A stretch of DNA of 64,000 nt. Origin: Actinoplanes lutulentus (GTDB lineage Bacteria; Actinomycetota; Actinomycetes; Mycobacteriales; Micromonosporaceae). The position numbers and the translations under genes were made by a program. Positions within the stretch are counted from its first letter, which is position 1. Each line of letters opens with the position of its first letter. Below are positions 42,386 through 51,257 of this stretch, piece after piece. The notes under the pieces were generated by a model. The model ran no database searches, was not told the DNA's origin, and worked only from the letters and a program-made list of their open reading frames with translations. The DNA lies in NCBI RefSeq assembly GCF_003259845.1, contig NZ_QLMJ01000014.1, positions 218,084 through 282,083 on the forward strand. The letters run 5' to 3'.

Positions 42386-42405
42386 CGGGTAACAGCCGTT
42401 ACCCG
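42386..42405. terminator. Short hairpin after the GGDEF-EAL gene
   Basis: CGGGTAAC (42386-42393) and GTTACCCG (42398-42405) form a perfect 8-bp stem with a 4-base loop, six bases beyond the stop of the GGDEF-EAL gene on the minus strand. It is also about 87 bases upstream of operon B, so it separates the two units. Confidence 0.6.
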
Positions 42406-42410
42406 CCGCG

Positions 42411-44708
42411 CTATCCACCTTGTTGTCCGCCTTGTTGTCCGCCGAACAACAGGTCCTGCATCGCGTCGGCGGTAAGGGGCTCGGCGAAGAAGTAGCCCTG
42501 ACCGAGTTCGCAGTTGCCGTCGGTGAGCTCACTGAGCTGTTCGGCGTCCTCGATGCCCTCGGCGATCGTGGAGAGTTGCAGCGCCTGGCCCAGCTGGATG
42601 ATCCCGTGGGTGAGCGCCGCCGCGGCCGGCACGTCGCCGACATCGTCGACGAACGACTTGTCGATCTTGATGATGTCCACCGGGAAACGCCGCAGGTACG
42701 CGAGCGACGAGTACCCGGTGCCGAAGTCGTCGATCGCCAGCCGCACACCGAGCGCCTTGATCGCGTGCAGCCGGTTCAGCGTCTCCGGCCGGTGGTCCAC
42801 GATCAGCGACTCGGTCAGCTCGATCACCAGGCAGTGCGGCGGCAGGCCGCTCTCGTCGAGCGCCGACTGCACCACGTCCGGCAGGTCGGCGCGCTCCAGC
42901 TGGACCGCCGAGAGATTCACGCTGACCGTCAGCGGTGCGGTGTCAGCGGGCCGGCGCGCGTTCCACCCGGATGCCTGGCGGCACGCCTCGCGCAGCACCC
43001 ATTCGCCGATCGGCACGATCATGCCGGTCTCTTCGGCGAGCGGGATGAAGTCCAGCGGCGGGATCATCCCGCGCTCCGGGTGCAGCCAGCGGACCAGCGC
43101 CTCCAGGCCGGAGATCTCGCCGGTGCGCAGCCGCACGATCGGCTGGAACCGCAGCTGGAACTCGTGCCGCAGCACGGCCCGGCGCAGGTCGGCCTCCATC
43201 TCCAAGTGTTTCTGGAACGACGCCCGCATCTCCGGGTCGAAGACCGTGTACTGGTCCTTGCCCTGCTTCTTCGCCTCGAACATCGCCAGGTCGGCCCGGA
43301 CCAGCAGCTCCTGGGCGTCCTGCTCGCCGGTCATTCCGTACGCGACGCCGACGCTGCACGTCACGAACGTCTCCCGGCCGTCGAGGTCGAACGGGTCCCG
43401 CATCGCCGCGACGATCCGCCGGGCGACGGGCACTGCCGCCTCCACGCCGGTGACGTCCGGCAGCAGCACGGCGAACTCGTCGCCGCCGAGCCGGGCCGCG
43501 GTGTCGTCGGTGCGCAGGCACTCCCGGATCCGGTCGGCGACCGCGGCCAGCAGCCGGTCGCCGGCATTCGGCCCGAGTGAGTCGTTGATGACCTTGAACC
43601 GGTCCAGGTCGATGAGGAGCGCCGCCGCGCCTCCGGCGCGAGACGTGACAAGAGCGTTTTCGGTACGCGTCATGAACAGCGAACGGCTCGCCATCCCGGT
43701 CAGCGCGTCGTGGAACGCGGCGTTCATCTCGCGCAGCGTCCGTGCGTCGGTGATCGCCAGACTGACGTGCTCGGCGAACGCCTTCAGGATGTCCTGGGAC
43801 GCCTTGTCCCACTCGCGGATCCTGGTGTACGACCCGACGAACATCGCGCCGACGACCACGCCGTTCTCATGCACCGGCAGAGCCATCACGCTCTTGAGCT
43901 GGGCACGGACGATCTCGGGTACGGCAATCGGCGAGTTGGCGTAATCGTCGACAGCGATCAGCTCGTCGCCCATGATCGCGAGACCGGCGGCACCGAGCGC
44001 GGCGACCGGTACCCGCTGCATGCGGATCACGCCGTCCTCCGGCACCCCGTGCGAGGCGACCAGGCTGGTCTTGCTCTGGTCGTCGGCGTCGAGCACGGTG
44101 AGCCCGGCCATCTCGACGTCCATCAGCTCGGCGGCCGACTCGGTGATCATTTCGAGGAGCCGGGGGAGCGGCTCGCGCCGGGCGATCGCCCGTTGCACGG
44201 TGCTGAGCTCGTCGAAGAGGCGCTGGCGGCGCTGGAGCGAGTCGATCAGCCGGCCGTTCTCGGCCGCCTGCCGCCGCTCCGCCTCGACCAGCTGGAGTGC
44301 CTGAAGGCTCAGTTCGAGCACCTGCGCCATGCCGCGCAGCAGGCAGATCTCCTCGATCGTGAACGCGGCGGCCCGCCGGCCCAGCACCAGCGCGCCGGGG
44401 GAGAGGCCGCTGATCGGGGCATGGGCCACCGTGTACGAGTCGTCGCCGATCTCCAGCGTCACACGCCGGCCGGCGGCGATCTCGCCGATGGCGTACGCGG
44501 GGACGGCATCGGCGGGCAGCCCGACGACCGCAGCAACGCCCCCGTCGACCATCAGAACCGCGAGGTCGGCACCGAGTGCGCGAACCGCGCACTCCACGGC
44601 GGCGTGCTGCGCCGCGGCCTCGTCCGGCCGATCCGCCACGACGGTGAGGAACTCCGTCAGTTGCTCTGTCGCTAGCACGTGGTTGCAGTCGGCGACGGCG
44701 ATGCCCAC
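42411..44708 (-). CDS. GAF-GGDEF-EAL cyclic-di-GMP signalling protein
   Basis: 765 residues from GTG 44708. Start uncertain; no good ribosome-binding site. Two GAF-like regions fill residues ~15-330. The diguanylate cyclase domain has RLGGDEFAVLLPD (about 415), an intact GGDEF. The phosphodiesterase domain starts FQPIVRLRTGEISGLEALVRWLHPE (EAL intact) and has DDFGTGYSSLAYL, so both activities may exist. No membrane segment. The last residues are a GGQQ repeat encoded by tandem 12-base units. Confidence 0.9.
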   Translation of the reverse strand: MGIAVADCNHVLATEQLTEFLTVVADRPDEAAAQHAAVECAVRALGADLAVLMVDGGVAAVVGLPADAVPAYAIGEIAAGRRVTLEIGDDSYTVAHAPISGLSPGALVLGRRAAAFTIEEICLLRGMAQVLELSLQALQLVEAERRQAAENGRLIDSLQRRQRLFDELSTVQRAIARREPLPRLLEMITESAAELMDVEMAGLTVLDADDQSKTSLVASHGVPEDGVIRMQRVPVAALGAAGLAIMGDELIAVDDYANSPIAVPEIVRAQLKSVMALPVHENGVVVGAMFVGSYTRIREWDKASQDILKAFAEHVSLAITDARTLREMNAAFHDALTGMASRSLFMTRTENALVTSRAGGAAALLIDLDRFKVINDSLGPNAGDRLLAAVADRIRECLRTDDTAARLGGDEFAVLLPDVTGVEAAVPVARRIVAAMRDPFDLDGRETFVTCSVGVAYGMTGEQDAQELLVRADLAMFEAKKQGKDQYTVFDPEMRASFQKHLEMEADLRRAVLRHEFQLRFQPIVRLRTGEISGLEALVRWLHPERGMIPPLDFIPLAEETGMIVPIGEWVLREACRQASGWNARRPADTAPLTVSVNLSAVQLERADLPDVVQSALDESGLPPHCLVIELTESLIVDHRPETLNRLHAIKALGVRLAIDDFGTGYSSLAYLRRFPVDIIKIDKSFVDDVGDVPAAAALTHGIIQLGQALQLSTIAEGIEDAEQLSELTDGNCELGQGYFFAEPLTADAMQDLLFGGQQGGQQGG

Positions 44709-44800
44709 CTGAGGAAAAGTTGCGATTCACGTGCCAACCTGGTCACGAACGGTCAGTGAACGGCTACCCCCAGTTGCGTAGGTGGGGCTGGTGCGACTGA

Positions 44801-46378
44801 ATGGAAGCCGTGGGCACGCCTGAGGATGATCCGCCGTACGCGCTGGCCTCCGGTCGCATCGGCGCGGCCTCCGTCTCCTTCTTCGGACTGGCCGCCGCGG
44901 CGCCGGCGGTCACCCTGATCACTCTGGTCCCGGTCGCCCTCGCGGCGGGCTCCGGCCCGCTCGTACCTCTCTCCTTCGTCGCGCTCGCCGTGGTGCTGCT
45001 GCTCTTCTGCGGCGGGTACGCGGCGATGGCCCGCCGATCGCCGAGCGCCGGTGCCGCGTACACACAGGTCGCTCGCGGTCTGGGCCGCCCCGCGGGCCTG
45101 ACCACCGCCTGGCTCGCGGTGACCGGATACCAGGCGATCCAGTTCGGTCTGTACGCGCTGGCCGGCGCCGCCGCCACGCCGCTGGCGCAGAGCTGGACCG
45201 GTGTGACCGTTCCGTGGTGGGCCGGGGCGGCCGGGTGCTGGGCGCTGGTGGCGCTATTCGGCACCATGCGCATCGAGGTCGCCGCCGGTGTGATCGGCCT
45301 GCTCGCGGTCGCCGAGGCCGCGGTTCTCGTCGGGATGGGCGCGAGCAACCTGCTCCAGCCGTTCGGCGGGCGGATCACCCTGGACTCGATCCGCGTCGAC
45401 GACCCCGGTCTGATCGACCGCCCGGTGCTCGGGCTGCTGCTCGCGGCCGGTGTGCTGGCGTTCGCGGGATTCGAGAGCACCGGCAACTACGCCGAGGAGT
45501 CGCTGCGGCCGAAGCGCAGCGCCGGCTTGGGCGGGTACGGGTCCGTGGTGCTCGTCGCGCTGCTGCTCGGCGGCCTCTCCTGGACGATGATCGTGGCGGC
45601 CGGACCGTCCCGGATCAGCGCGGTGGCCGACGCCCGCGGCGCTGAGCTGCTCTTCGACCTGGCCGACGAGCGGCTGCTGCCGTGGGCCGTGACGCTGGGC
45701 CGGCTGATCCTGATCACCAGCGTGCTGGCCGGCGTGCTGGCGCTGCATCACGCCATGGCGCGTTATCTGTACGCGATGGGCCGGGACGGCGTGCTGCCCG
45801 GTGTGCTGGCCGGCACCGGTCGGCGTACCGGTGCGCCGCGAGCCGCCTCGCTGACCCAGTCGCTGATCGCGGGGGCCGCGCTGGCCGGCGCTTACGTTGC
45901 CGGCGCCGATCCGGGGCCGGTGACCGCGCGCTGGATGATCCTCGGCGGCGCGCTCAGCATCCTGCTCCTGCTGCTCGCGACGTCACTGGCAGCGCTGCTG
46001 CACCTGAACCGGGTGCCGGGTGACGAGGGCGCCTGGACTCGTTTTATTTCGCCCCTTCTGTCCACTGTGTCCCTTGGGAGCCTCGTTTACCTGGCGTTTC
46101 GCGATCTGCCGCAGATCCTCGGGTTGCCGGCCGGCTATCCACTGGTCCGGGCGGTGCCGGCGGCGATCGCGGGGTGTGTCCTGCTGGGGCTCGTGCACGC
46201 GGCAGTGATCAGGTGGCGATGGCCGGTCCGTTACGCGGGGATCGGCCTGGGCGGAACCGCGGTGGTGGTGACCCCAGAAAAGGAAAAGGCTCCGGAGATC
46301 CGGATCCCTCAGCAACGGGATCCCGGCGTTCATCGCCCCGAACGGGCGGCTAACCGAAGAAGTCCTGGACCTGGGTAA
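44801..46378 (+). CDS. APC-family amino acid/polyamine permease
   Basis: 525 residues with about 12 membrane segments. The APC signature is in the first segments (SFFGLAAAAPAVTLI and AAMARRSPSAGAAYTQVARGLG), and FAGFESTGNYAEES (about residue 225) is the usual segment-6 motif. Substrate unknown. The C-terminal ~70 residues are hydrophilic and Pro/Arg-rich. The last 29 bases overlap the end of the convergent gene at 46350. Confidence 0.88.
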   Translation: MEAVGTPEDDPPYALASGRIGAASVSFFGLAAAAPAVTLITLVPVALAAGSGPLVPLSFVALAVVLLLFCGGYAAMARRSPSAGAAYTQVARGLGRPAGLTTAWLAVTGYQAIQFGLYALAGAAATPLAQSWTGVTVPWWAGAAGCWALVALFGTMRIEVAAGVIGLLAVAEAAVLVGMGASNLLQPFGGRITLDSIRVDDPGLIDRPVLGLLLAAGVLAFAGFESTGNYAEESLRPKRSAGLGGYGSVVLVALLLGGLSWTMIVAAGPSRISAVADARGAELLFDLADERLLPWAVTLGRLILITSVLAGVLALHHAMARYLYAMGRDGVLPGVLAGTGRRTGAPRAASLTQSLIAGAALAGAYVAGADPGPVTARWMILGGALSILLLLLATSLAALLHLNRVPGDEGAWTRFISPLLSTVSLGSLVYLAFRDLPQILGLPAGYPLVRAVPAAIAGCVLLGLVHAAVIRWRWPVRYAGIGLGGTAVVVTPEKEKAPEIRIPQQRDPGVHRPERAANRRSPGPG

Positions 46379-46859
46379 GTGTCAGATAACCCTGGTGCTC
46401 CAGCTCGCGCGGGATGCTGGGCAGCGACTTCGCGGTGATCGGCACGTCGTCCGGGTTCGCCGGTGTCGCCGACGGCTCCGGGGTCGGCGGCAGATCGGGC
46501 AGCGCCATCGCCTCCCGGATCACCGCGAACATCGTCCGGATCTCGGTGGTGGCGCGGCGGGCCAGTTCCTCCGGGCCGGCGCCGGCCGGTGGCAGCTCAC
46601 AGGTGAAGTTCGCCCGCAGCAGGTCGTCGACCCGGCGGATGTCGGCACTGGGCCGCAGGTGGTCGAGCCGGCCCTCGGTGACGATGCCGAGCTCGCAGCC
46701 GTCCAGACCGGAGACCTGCCACCACTGCTGCCAGCTCGGATCCGCGTCGAGGGTCTGCACCGCGTGCTGGAGGGCGACCAGGTAGTGCCACGGGGCCTGG
46801 CCGTCCCGAGTTGCCGTCCCCAGCCGTGGGTGGAGCCAGAACTCGTCCATGTTTCGCAT
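46350..46859 (-). CDS. Protein of unknown function
   Basis: 169 residues, not recognised. N-terminal MDEFWLHPRLG and a Trp-rich segment (WQQWWQVSG) precede an acidic, Pro-rich stretch (LPPTPEPSATPANPDDVP) and a short C-terminal domain ending YLTLTQVQDFFG. No signal peptide, membrane segment or known motif. ATG 46859 or 46850 could be the start. Codon use is like the neighbours', so it is probably a real gene. Confidence 0.5.
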   Translation of the reverse strand: MRNMDEFWLHPRLGTATRDGQAPWHYLVALQHAVQTLDADPSWQQWWQVSGLDGCELGIVTEGRLDHLRPSADIRRVDDLLRANFTCELPPAGAGPEELARRATTEIRTMFAVIREAMALPDLPPTPEPSATPANPDDVPITAKSLPSIPRELEHQGYLTLTQVQDFFG

Positions 46860-46936
46860 GGTGACAGGCCATCCGGCCGGAGGGGGAAATTTCGGGCGCG
46901 CGCGTTCGAGTGGAGCTGAAATCAGTAGTCAAGTGG

Positions 46937-47500
46937 TCAGCTGTCCAGGAGGACCGCTGCCATCTGGCGTGCCAGTGCCGCCGCCTGGGGTCCTCCGTCG
47001 AGCCGCGCTCCGGCGTTCGAGCCGTCGTAAAGGATGACCAGCTGCGCGGCGAGCGCCTCCGGATCCCGGGCGCCCGCGTCCCGGGCCAGGTCGACGAAGA
47101 GCGCCCTGGTCCAGGCCCGGGTCGTGTCCGCTTCCTCCTGGACGACGCCGGACGGGTCGGACTCGGCGCTGGCGTTGTAGAACGCGCACCCCCGATATCC
47201 CGGCCGCGCGGCGGTCTCGGCGAGCAGGTCGAAGACGCCGAGCAGCCGGTCACGCGGATTGCCGAAACGCTCCAGGCCCGTCGTGATCCGGACGCGGCGC
47301 GCCTCGTGCCGGCGCTGGAGGTAGGCCCTGACCAGCTCGTCCTTGCTGCCGAACGTGCTGTAGAGGGAGGCCTTGGCCACGCCGGCGCGCTCGATCACGC
47401 GGTCGATGCCGACGACGTGCACACCCTCGGCATAAAAGAGTTCGTCGGCGGCGTCCAGCAGGCGATCGCGTGCCGACCTGCGAGGTGATGTGACGGACAT
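46937..47500 (-). CDS. TetR-family repressor
   Basis: 187 residues from ATG 47500. The DNA-binding domain contains GVHVVGIDRVIERAGVAKASLYSTFGSKDELV (about residues 26-57). The frame is open upstream to 47647, across the operators and into the neighbouring gene, so that extension is not coding. It is divergent from an MFS gene, and two palindromic operators lie between them, so it probably represses both genes until a ligand binds. Confidence 0.9.
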   Translation of the reverse strand: MSVTSPRRSARDRLLDAADELFYAEGVHVVGIDRVIERAGVAKASLYSTFGSKDELVRAYLQRRHEARRVRITTGLERFGNPRDRLLGVFDLLAETAARPGYRGCAFYNASAESDPSGVVQEEADTTRAWTRALFVDLARDAGARDPEALAAQLVILYDGSNAGARLDGGPQAAALARQMAAVLLDS

Positions 47501-47514
47501 GGTTTGACGATAAC

Positions 47515-47559
47515 AGACAGGTCTGTCTAGTCTCAGGAAGTCGCTAGACAGACCTGTCT
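47515..47559. promoter_or_regulatory. Two TetR operators between the divergent genes
   Basis: AGACAGGTCTGTCT (47515-47528) and AGACAGACCTGTCT (47546-47559) share the form AGACAG-NN-CTGTCT; the second is the reverse complement of the first. Their centres are 31 bases apart, about three helical turns, so both lie on the same DNA face. They lie between the two divergent start codons. Confidence 0.85.
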
Positions 47560-47576
47560 GTTCAACTGGGGGACCC

Positions 47577-48800
47577 GTGAGTCTGCTAACCGAAGCGAAA
47601 CCCGAAATCAGGCAACGACCCGCCGCCTTTGCCGCGGTCGCCGCCATCCTGGTGACCTTCGCGGCGGCGGCCGCCGTGCCGTCCCCGCTGTACGTCGTTT
47701 ACCAGCACCTCTGGGGCTTCTCCGCGGCGACGCTCACGGTGATCTTCGCGGTCTACGTCGCGGCCCTGATCCTTGCGCTACTGATGCTCGGCGCGCTCTC
47801 CGACCACGTCGGCCGCCGTCCGGTGCTGGCCGGTGCGGTCGTGCTGGAAGCGGTCGCTCTGCTCCTGTTCGTGCTGGCCGGTGACGTCACCACGCTGATC
47901 GCGGCCCGGATCGTGCAGGGTGTGGCGACCGGCGCGGCGCTGAGCACTCTCGGCGCCACGCTCATCGACCTGAACCCGCGGCACGCTCCCGGCCGAGCCG
48001 GCCTGGTCAGCGGCATCGCCCCGGTTGCCGGCCTCGGCGTCGGCGCGCTCGGCTCCGGTGTCCTGGTGGAGTACGCGCCCTTCCCGACCCACCTGGTCTA
48101 CGCGTTACTACTGGCCGGAATGATCGCGGCCGGTGTCGCCGTCGCCCTGCTCCCGGAGACGGCCGCCGGTCGGCCGGGCGGTGTCGGGTCTCTCGTACCC
48201 AAGCTTGGTGTTCCGGCCCGGCTGCGGGCCGACCTGCTGGCGCTCGTCCCGATCATCGTGGCGAGCTGGGCGCTCGGCGGTCTCTATCTGTCGCTCGGTC
48301 CCTCGGTGGCCGCCGACACGTTCGGGCTGCACGACCACCTGGTCGGTGGCCTGGTGGTGACGCTGCTCTGCGGCGCCGGCGCGGTGACGTCGTTCCTGCT
48401 GCGTGCCGTGCCGACCGCGCGGGTGCTGACGATCGCCGGCACCGGCCTGGCGGTGGGCGGGGTGACAGCTGTCGGCGGCATGGTCGTCGGGGATCTCCGG
48501 CTGGCGGTGGCCGGCACGGTCCTGTCCGGCATCGGATTCGGTGCGGCGTCGCTCGCGGCGTTCGGCACCCTGGCCCGGATCGCCGCGCCGCACGAGCGCG
48601 GTGAGCTGATGGCGGTGGCGCTGGTGATCTCGTACGCCGCGTTCAGCCTGCCCGCGGTGGTCGCCGGCGTGGTGGCCGGACGGGTCGGGCTGCACGAGAC
48701 GGCGCTGGGTTACGGCGGAGTGGTGGCGGCGCTGGGAGCGCTGGCCCTGGTGATCCAGGCGCGTCCCCTGGTGATTCAGGCGCGGTCGAAAAAGGCATAA
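47577..48800 (+). CDS. MFS transporter (arabinose-efflux/multidrug type)
   Basis: 407 residues from GTG 47577, with GGGGGA upstream. About 12 membrane segments. The loop between segments 2 and 3 reads GALSDHVGRRPVLAGAVVLE, standard for MFS exporters, and segment 4 has LIAARIVQGVATGAALSTL. Likely drug or sugar efflux, controlled by the TetR protein. The C-terminus repeats LVIQAR twice. A strong hairpin follows. Confidence 0.9.
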   Translation: MSLLTEAKPEIRQRPAAFAAVAAILVTFAAAAAVPSPLYVVYQHLWGFSAATLTVIFAVYVAALILALLMLGALSDHVGRRPVLAGAVVLEAVALLLFVLAGDVTTLIAARIVQGVATGAALSTLGATLIDLNPRHAPGRAGLVSGIAPVAGLGVGALGSGVLVEYAPFPTHLVYALLLAGMIAAGVAVALLPETAAGRPGGVGSLVPKLGVPARLRADLLALVPIIVASWALGGLYLSLGPSVAADTFGLHDHLVGGLVVTLLCGAGAVTSFLLRAVPTARVLTIAGTGLAVGGVTAVGGMVVGDLRLAVAGTVLSGIGFGAASLAAFGTLARIAAPHERGELMAVALVISYAAFSLPAVVAGVVAGRVGLHETALGYGGVVAALGALALVIQARPLVIQARSKKA

Positions 48801-48833
48801 AGACGCGACCGCCCGGCGTGGACTCCCACCCGA

Positions 48834-48872
48834 TGTCCGATTCACCCCACACCATATGGGGTGAATCGGACA
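48834..48872. terminator. 16-bp perfect hairpin between the MFS and peptidase genes
   Basis: Arms 48834-48849 and 48857-48872 (TGTCCGATTCACCCCA) are exact complements with a 7-base loop. It ends 12 bases before the next start codon, so it may both end MFS transcription and sit in the promoter of the peptidase gene. Confidence 0.75.
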
Positions 48873-48884
48873 CAAGGGGCAAAC

Positions 48885-50468
48885 ATGAGAAGATTCTGGG
48901 CGGCCGCCACCACGGTCGCGCTCTGCGCCACCGGCGCCATGGTGACGGGGGCACAAGCCGGGACGATCGGCGGCGGGCGCAACGCGGCGGCGATCACCTG
49001 GGGCCCCTGCACCGAAGCGGCGTTGAAGGCACAGGCTGCCGAGTGCGCGATGCTCGCCGTGCCGATGGACCACGACAAGCCGGCCGGCACCAAGATCCAG
49101 CTGGCCGTCTCCCGGATCAAGCACACCGTTCCGGAGGACAAGTACCAGGGCGTCATGCTGGTCAACCCGGGTGGACCGGGCGGTGCCGGGCAGGGCATGG
49201 CCACGCTGGGCGCGCACGTGCCGAAGGGCGCCGGGTCCGCGTACGACTGGATCGGCTTCGACCCGCGTGGGGTCGGCGCCAGCACGCCGAAGCTGACCTG
49301 TGTCAGTGACTACGCGGGGTACAACCGCCCGGCGTACGTGCCGTCGACGAAGGAGATCGAGAAGGCCTGGCATGCCAAGACCACGGCGTACGCGAAGGCC
49401 TGCGCCAAGTCCGGCGGTGAGCTGCTGAACCACATGCGCACCGAGGACGCGGTACGCGACATCGACGCGATCCGGGCCGCCCTGGCCGTCGAAAAGATCA
49501 ACTTCTACGGCTTCTCGTACGGCACCTACCTGGGCCAGGTCTACGCGACCAAGTTCCCGGAGCGGGTACGCCGGATGGTCCTCGACGGCGTCGTCGACCC
49601 GACCCGGGTCTGGTACGACTCGAACCTCGACCAGGACATCGCCTTCGACAAAGCGATCAAGGTGTACTTCGCCTGGCTCGCCAAGTACGACGCGATCTAC
49701 CACCTGGGCAAGACCGCGAAGGCCGTGGAGAAGCTGTACTACAAGCAGCTCGACGACCTGGCCAAGAAACCGGCCGGTGGGCTGATCGGCCCGGCCGAGT
49801 TCACCGACGTCTTCCTCCAGGCGGGTTATTACGTCTTCGGCTGGGAGGCGACCGCGCAGGCGTTCTCCGCGTGGGTGACCAAGAAGGACTCGGCGGCGCT
49901 GAAGCGGCTCTACGACGAGAAGAACCCGCAGGACGCCGGCGCGGACAACAGTTACGCGATCTACCTGGCCGTCCAGTGCACCGACAACAAGTGGCCGTCC
50001 GACTGGCGCCGCTGGAAGAAGGACAACTGGCGGGTGCACAAGAAGGCGCCGTTCGAGACCTGGGGCAACGCCTGGTACAACGCCCCGTGCCGGCACTGGC
50101 CCGCGAAGGCCGGCCACCCGGTGAAGGTGAACGGCGCGAAGTCGCCGCCGTTGCTGATGCTGAGCGAGACCCTGGACGCGGCCACGCCGTTCTCCGGCGC
50201 TCTCGAAGCACGACGCCGGTTCCCGACGTCCGCGCTGATCGAAGGGGTCGGCGGGACCACGCACGCCGGGTCGCTCTTCGGTAACCGGTGCATCGACGAC
50301 ACGATCGCGGACTACCTGGCGACGGGTGCGCTCCCGAAGCGGCTGAAGGCCGACCGCTCCGACAAGGAATGTGTGCCGGTCGCGCTGCCGACACCGAATG
50401 CGGCCCTGGGGAGGAACGTGACAAAGAACTATGACCGCCTTCGTCTGCAGGACCTGATCACCAGGTGA
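48885..50468 (+). CDS. Secreted S33-family tripeptidyl aminopeptidase-like hydrolase
   Basis: 527 residues from ATG 48885, which has GGGG five bases upstream; the earlier in-frame GTG at 48861 lies inside the hairpin. A Sec signal peptide (RRFWAAATTVALCATGAMVTG) opens the protein. The alpha/beta-hydrolase core has VNPGGPGGAG, IGFDPRGVG and the nucleophile motif GFSYGTYLG, followed by a TAP-like C-terminal domain with TLDAATPFSGA and TTHAGS (catalytic Asp and His). It cleaves short peptides from exported substrates, by analogy with Streptomyces SlpD/E. Confidence 0.87.
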   Translation: MRRFWAAATTVALCATGAMVTGAQAGTIGGGRNAAAITWGPCTEAALKAQAAECAMLAVPMDHDKPAGTKIQLAVSRIKHTVPEDKYQGVMLVNPGGPGGAGQGMATLGAHVPKGAGSAYDWIGFDPRGVGASTPKLTCVSDYAGYNRPAYVPSTKEIEKAWHAKTTAYAKACAKSGGELLNHMRTEDAVRDIDAIRAALAVEKINFYGFSYGTYLGQVYATKFPERVRRMVLDGVVDPTRVWYDSNLDQDIAFDKAIKVYFAWLAKYDAIYHLGKTAKAVEKLYYKQLDDLAKKPAGGLIGPAEFTDVFLQAGYYVFGWEATAQAFSAWVTKKDSAALKRLYDEKNPQDAGADNSYAIYLAVQCTDNKWPSDWRRWKKDNWRVHKKAPFETWGNAWYNAPCRHWPAKAGHPVKVNGAKSPPLLMLSETLDAATPFSGALEARRRFPTSALIEGVGGTTHAGSLFGNRCIDDTIADYLATGALPKRLKADRSDKECVPVALPTPNAALGRNVTKNYDRLRLQDLITR

Positions 50469-50477
50469 GCTATGCTC

Positions 50478-50594
50478 GACCCCGCGAAGGGGAGTAGCTC
50501 CCAATGACGCGGTCGACATACTGACGCTCCGGCGTCCGGCCGCGCGGCCTTTCTCTTGAAAGGCGAGCGAGACCTTCGGCCAGGCCGTTTCATT
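50478..50594 (+). promoter_or_regulatory. yybP-ykoY manganese riboswitch
   Basis: AAGGGGAGTAGCTCCC (50487-50502), then GACATACTGACG (50514-50525), and near the 3' end GAGCGAGACC (50565-50574), are the conserved parts of the yybP-ykoY Mn2+ riboswitch. It lies ahead of a GDT1/UPF0016 exporter gene, a common target of this RNA. The boundaries are approximate, judged from the conserved blocks. Confidence 0.85.
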
Positions 50595-50658
50595 AAGAGC
50601 GGCCGGGTCGAGGTCGCCCGTCGCCCTTTCCCCGGTCGCCAGATACCGGGAGTTTCCT

Positions 50659-51246
50659 GTGGATGGTTTTCTCGTCGCGCTCGGCGTCAGCTTCGCCGTG
50701 ATCTTCGTGGCCGAGCTGGGCGACAAGTCGCAGCTCATGGCGATGACGTTCGCCACCCGATTCAAGACAATGCCGGTCCTGATCGGCATCACGGTGGCGA
50801 CCGCCGTCGTGCACCTCGTCTCCGTCGGCATCGGTTACGGCCTCGGCGCAGCCCTCCCGACCGGCTGGATCTCGCTGGTCGCCGGCATCGCGTTCCTCGC
50901 TTTCGGCGCGTGGACGCTGCGCGGTGACAAGCTCACCGACGACGAGAAGACCAAGGCGGAACGCTCCACCGGCTCGGCGATCTGGGCCGTCGGTGGAGCG
51001 TTCTTCCTGGCTGAGCTCGGTGACAAGACCATGCTCGCCACCATCACGCTCGCCACCCAGCACGGCTGGTTCGGCGTCTGGGTCGGCTCGACGGTCGGCA
51101 TGGTCGCCGCTGACGCCCTTGCCATCCTGGTCGGCCGCTACCTCGGCAAGCACCTTCCGGAGAAGGTGATCAAATATGGCGCTGCCGCGCTCTTCGCTAT
51201 CTTCGGCATCTGGTTGATCGCCGAGGGTGTGATCGAAGTCCGCTAG
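50659..51246 (+). CDS. GDT1/TMEM165 (UPF0016) family Mn2+ exporter
   Basis: 195 residues with six membrane segments. The two family motifs E-L-G-D-K-[ST] are in segments 1 and 4: FVAELGDKSQL (about residue 18) and FLAELGDKTML (about 116). Bacterial members such as MntX-like proteins export manganese, and the upstream Mn2+ riboswitch supports that here. GTG 50659 has CGGGAG about 7 bases upstream. Confidence 0.93.
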   Translation: MDGFLVALGVSFAVIFVAELGDKSQLMAMTFATRFKTMPVLIGITVATAVVHLVSVGIGYGLGAALPTGWISLVAGIAFLAFGAWTLRGDKLTDDEKTKAERSTGSAIWAVGGAFFLAELGDKTMLATITLATQHGWFGVWVGSTVGMVAADALAILVGRYLGKHLPEKVIKYGAAALFAIFGIWLIAEGVIEVR

Positions 51247-51257
51247 GAGGGCGTCGC

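Noticed and set aside
48108..50831. 907-codon open frame on the minus strand
   Set aside because: It lies opposite the MFS, peptidase, riboswitch and GDT1 genes. Its translation is low-complexity, Arg/His/Gly-rich and matches nothing; it is open only because of the high third-position GC.
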